Below are positions 4,377-5,599 of a stretch of 5,599 nucleotides of DNA, piece by piece. The position numbers were made by a program, and so were the translations under genes. The DNA is taken from positions 1 to 5,599 of the forward strand of contig JAUWHW010000040.1 of the NCBI GenBank assembly GCA_030605665.1, written 5' to 3'. Numbering within the stretch: position 1 is the first letter of the stretch; each line of letters starts with the position of its first letter. Under the pieces are notes generated by a model. That model saw only the letters and a list, made by a program, of their open reading frames with translations. It was not told the DNA's origin and did no database searches. Source of the stretch: Dehalococcoidia bacterium (lineage in GTDB: Bacteria; Chloroflexota; Dehalococcoidia; GIF9; AB-539-J10).

Positions 4377-4638
4377 TACTAGAGTAATTGAGAAAGTAAA
4401 GTGCCATTTCTGCCACAAGCGAGGTTACATTGATCCAAATAAGCCAATGCTCGCCCAGGGCTGGCATCTTCACTTTTGGGGTCCCGGTGAATATTGGATT
4501 TGCGATAGGTGCTCTCGCCAAGGGAGGGTCCGTTGCCCCTCATGTGGTGAAGAAGCTCAAAAGCTCTGTACCAGTTACGATGACTATGAAATTCGCTGTG
4601 CGCATTGCGACTCTAAGGGAGATAAAGATCATGCCTGA
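4369..4638 (+). CDS. Four-knuckle double zinc-ribbon protein (89 aa)
   Basis: Four CxxC knuckles are present: C12/C15 (KCHFCHKRG), C45/C48 (WICDRCSRQG), C56/C59 (RCPSCGEEA) and C77/C80 (RCAHCDSKG), plus an isolated C67. The first two can pair as one ribbon around an aromatic insert (GWHLHFWGPGEYW) and the last two as a second, so two zinc ions are expected. Tandem ribbons of this sort usually bind nucleic acid or act as adaptors in protein complexes. The start at 4369 has GGGAG (4355-4359) 9 bases upstream and overlaps the nuclease stop by 8 bases. The protein ends KGDKDHA, nearly identical to the nuclease tail. No enzymatic residues are visible and function is unknown. Confidence 0.82.
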   Translation: MSDTRVIEKVKCHFCHKRGYIDPNKPMLAQGWHLHFWGPGEYWICDRCSRQGRVRCPSCGEEAQKLCTSYDDYEIRCAHCDSKGDKDHA

Positions 4639-4831
4639 GACAGGTTTCCGCTGCTGGAAATGCCATTCTTTTGTTAGAGCTGAGTTTACTTTTTGCGGGG
4701 GTACTATGCCTAGTTACCCAAATAAGGCTCCTGGTAGCTGGATAGGTGTCTGCCCTAGTTGTGGAGAGCAAAACTGGTTAACTAAGCCAAGTTGGACCAA
4801 AAAATATATTGCTGACAAAGGGGGACAATGA
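4631..4831 (+). CDS. Zinc-ribbon protein (66 aa)
   Basis: The protein begins MPETGFRCWKCHSFVRAEF and has knuckles C8/C11 and C41/C44 (GVCPSCGEQNWL), with an extra C22. This makes one long-loop zinc ribbon with an aromatic, basic end (TKPSWTKKYIADKGGQ). The ATG at 4631 is chosen because GGGAGATAAAGATC lies just upstream and the start overlaps the previous stop by exactly 8 bases, like the junction before it. The same frame is open further upstream to about 4430, but that part lies wholly inside the 89-aa zinc-ribbon gene and is not credible as coding. The end overlaps the next start (ATGA). Role unknown, probably a small binding protein. Confidence 0.75.
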   Translation: MPETGFRCWKCHSFVRAEFTFCGGTMPSYPNKAPGSWIGVCPSCGEQNWLTKPSWTKKYIADKGGQ

Positions 4832-5241
4832 TGATTAAGTGCATAACTTGTTATGACCTTCTAAGAGAGGAATTAGAGCTCGGGGGTAAACACCTGGTGG
4901 TTTACAACTGTCCCCGCTTTTTCCCTTACGCATGCGCTCTGAGCGGACTGATCCGCCCCGGGAAGGGCATTATCAAGGCAGTAAGAGATTGCCCGGAACG
5001 TATTGGCGAGCATTGTGTCCTTTGCACAAAGACAGGCGTGCTGCATTATGGTGGGGAAATGGTGTCCATATGTAAAGACCACAGCCGAGCCTGGGGAGAA
5101 TGGCTTGACAAACACCCGGAGAGGTTCGCCCATTTAGCCCCCAAGGGTAGATTAATTCGATCAAACTGGATAGAGGTATTCAGAGAGTTTATAGAGGACA
5201 TGAGATTAAACAAGCAATCCCATAAAGACCATGACCGATAA
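4828..5241 (+). CDS. Cys-rich protein with two possible metal sites (137 aa)
   Basis: The N-terminal half holds C5/C8 (KCITCYDLL), C28, C36 and C55 (YNCPRFFPYACALSG and VRDCPERI). These five cysteines are spaced more like an iron-sulfur or irregular zinc site than a simple ribbon. The second half has C63-V-L-C66 and C82-K-D-H85 around a beta hairpin (GVLHYGGEMVSI), a treble-clef-like CxxC...CxxH finger. A helical, basic tail follows, ending KQSHKDHDR. ATG 4828 overlaps the previous TGA. The adjacent ATG at 4831 is better spaced from GGGGG (4820-4824), so either may be used. The gene overlaps the next one by 11 bases. I cannot assign a function. DNA or RNA binding is plausible from the finger and basic tail. 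Confidence 0.8.
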   Translation: MMIKCITCYDLLREELELGGKHLVVYNCPRFFPYACALSGLIRPGKGIIKAVRDCPERIGEHCVLCTKTGVLHYGGEMVSICKDHSRAWGEWLDKHPERFAHLAPKGRLIRSNWIEVFREFIEDMRLNKQSHKDHDR

Positions 5242-5515
5242 AAAAGGCGCCTTAATTGCCAACAAGGTATCTCATAAAGGTTATGTAGTACCTGGCAGTC
5301 TTCCTTTGAAGTGCTCCAAGTGTGGAGAGCTGGTCTGGGTATCCCCGAGCAGCTTCCTAATCATGGTTGACGAGCCGGAGATCGTGATTCTGTGCGTAGA
5401 GTGTGCTCTCAAACAGATAAGGGAGACTGGTGGCAAGGCAACAGTTGAAGGCTTAACTCCGGCACAGGAAGAGGAAATAGAGGAATACCATAGGAGCGAA
5501 GAATGTCAAAGATAA
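5231..5515 (+). CDS. Zinc-ribbon protein with acidic tail (94 aa)
   Basis: A basic N terminus (MTDKKGALIANKVSHKGYVV) leads to a zinc ribbon with C28-S-K-C31-G and C55-V-E-C58, separated by a strand-rich loop (ELVWVSPSSFLIMVDEPEIVI). A helix follows (ALKQIRETGG), then TPAQEEEIEEYHRSEECQR, a strongly acidic tail. The KCSKCGE.VWVSPSS....LCVEC layout is one I associate with small phage proteins of unknown role. The ATG at 5231 sits in the GACCATGACC junction and overlaps the previous stop by 11 bases. There is no clear Shine-Dalgarno, so its translation probably depends on ribosomes finishing the upstream gene. Its end overlaps the next start by 13 bases. Confidence 0.8.
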   Translation: MTDKKGALIANKVSHKGYVVPGSLPLKCSKCGELVWVSPSSFLIMVDEPEIVILCVECALKQIRETGGKATVEGLTPAQEEEIEEYHRSEECQR

Positions 5516-5599
5516 GCATCATAGACACGGATAAAATTGTATCCCAGACCCTTTCCGACCTGAGAAAGCTATTTAGGGATTGGGATATAGAGGAGTGGG
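5503..5599 (+). CDS. 5' end of a further hypothetical gene, cut by the window edge
   Basis: The ATG at 5503 lies 6 bases after AGGAG (5492-5496) and overlaps the previous gene by 13 bases. The frame is open to the window end for 32 codons. It begins MSKISIIDTDKIVSQTLSDL and continues RKLFRDWDIEEW, a short strand followed by an amphipathic helix. Strong ribosome binding and the conserved operon overlap make it a real gene start. The short N terminus does not permit a functional call, and the rest lies outside the window. Confidence 0.65.
   Translation, partial: MSKISIIDTDKIVSQTLSDLRKLFRDWDIEEW

Noticed and set aside
4430..4630. N-terminal extension of the 66-aa zinc-ribbon gene to 133 codons
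   Set aside because: The extra part lies entirely inside the 89-aa four-knuckle gene in another frame. A coupled start with a ribosome binding site exists at 4631.
1..5599. CRISPR array or insertion sequence
   Set aside because: No regularly spaced repeat array and no transposase-like frame or terminal inverted repeats were seen. The 285-bp repeat is explained by paralogous genes.

Overview
This window reads as part of a temperate bacteriophage, prophage or related integrative element of a bacterium. All supported genes lie on the + strand. They are short, tightly packed, mostly of unknown function, and usually preceded by strong Shine-Dalgarno sequences (AAAGGAGG type). Base composition is moderate. 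Several proteins (the 214-aa Cys-rich protein, the two MTIDKAI proteins, the 162-aa protein ending in QPALFKF) look like families I associate with phage-like contigs of anaerobic sediment bacteria such as Chloroflexota/Dehalococcoidia. That host guess is from memory and is tentative. No capsid, portal, terminase, polymerase or integrase gene is visible, so the window is an accessory or early-gene region.

Left block (1-1603): the tail of a possible upstream gene, then four spaced genes (159, 55, 162 and 57 aa). Each has a near-consensus Shine-Dalgarno, and three of the four use TTG or GTG starts. The first and third carry QLGLF- and QPALF-type sliding-clamp-binding motifs at opposite termini. 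The block ends in a 13-bp hairpin plus T-run, which is also an excellent copy of the 3' half of a tRNA gene (T arm and acceptor strand) with no 5' half. This is a strong candidate attachment-site core. AT-rich direct and inverted repeats lie immediately to its left.

Intergenic region (1531-1789): the att/terminator, about 150 bases without a convincing gene but with inverted repeats, then a TTGACA promoter placed so that the next transcript would begin at or next to an ATG at 1790.

Middle block (1790-3024): a 50-aa zinc ribbon, a 26-aa overlapping ORF, a 157-aa unknown protein, and two colinear paralogous small proteins (MTIDKAI...DAIKLG..ALKR...GETK) from a tandem duplication with a 285-bp period.

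Right block (3053-5599): seven overlapping, translationally coupled genes. Six encode proteins with CxxC zinc-binding motifs or unknown domains, and one encodes a likely PD-(D/E)XK-fold nuclease. Four of these genes end in a (G)D-x-D-H-x or K-D-H-D-R tail formed by a recurring gene-junction sequence that carries Shine-Dalgarno-like bases and sits on the next start codon. The run suggests a coupled early operon of DNA- or RNA-binding accessory proteins around a nuclease. The pathway is unknown.
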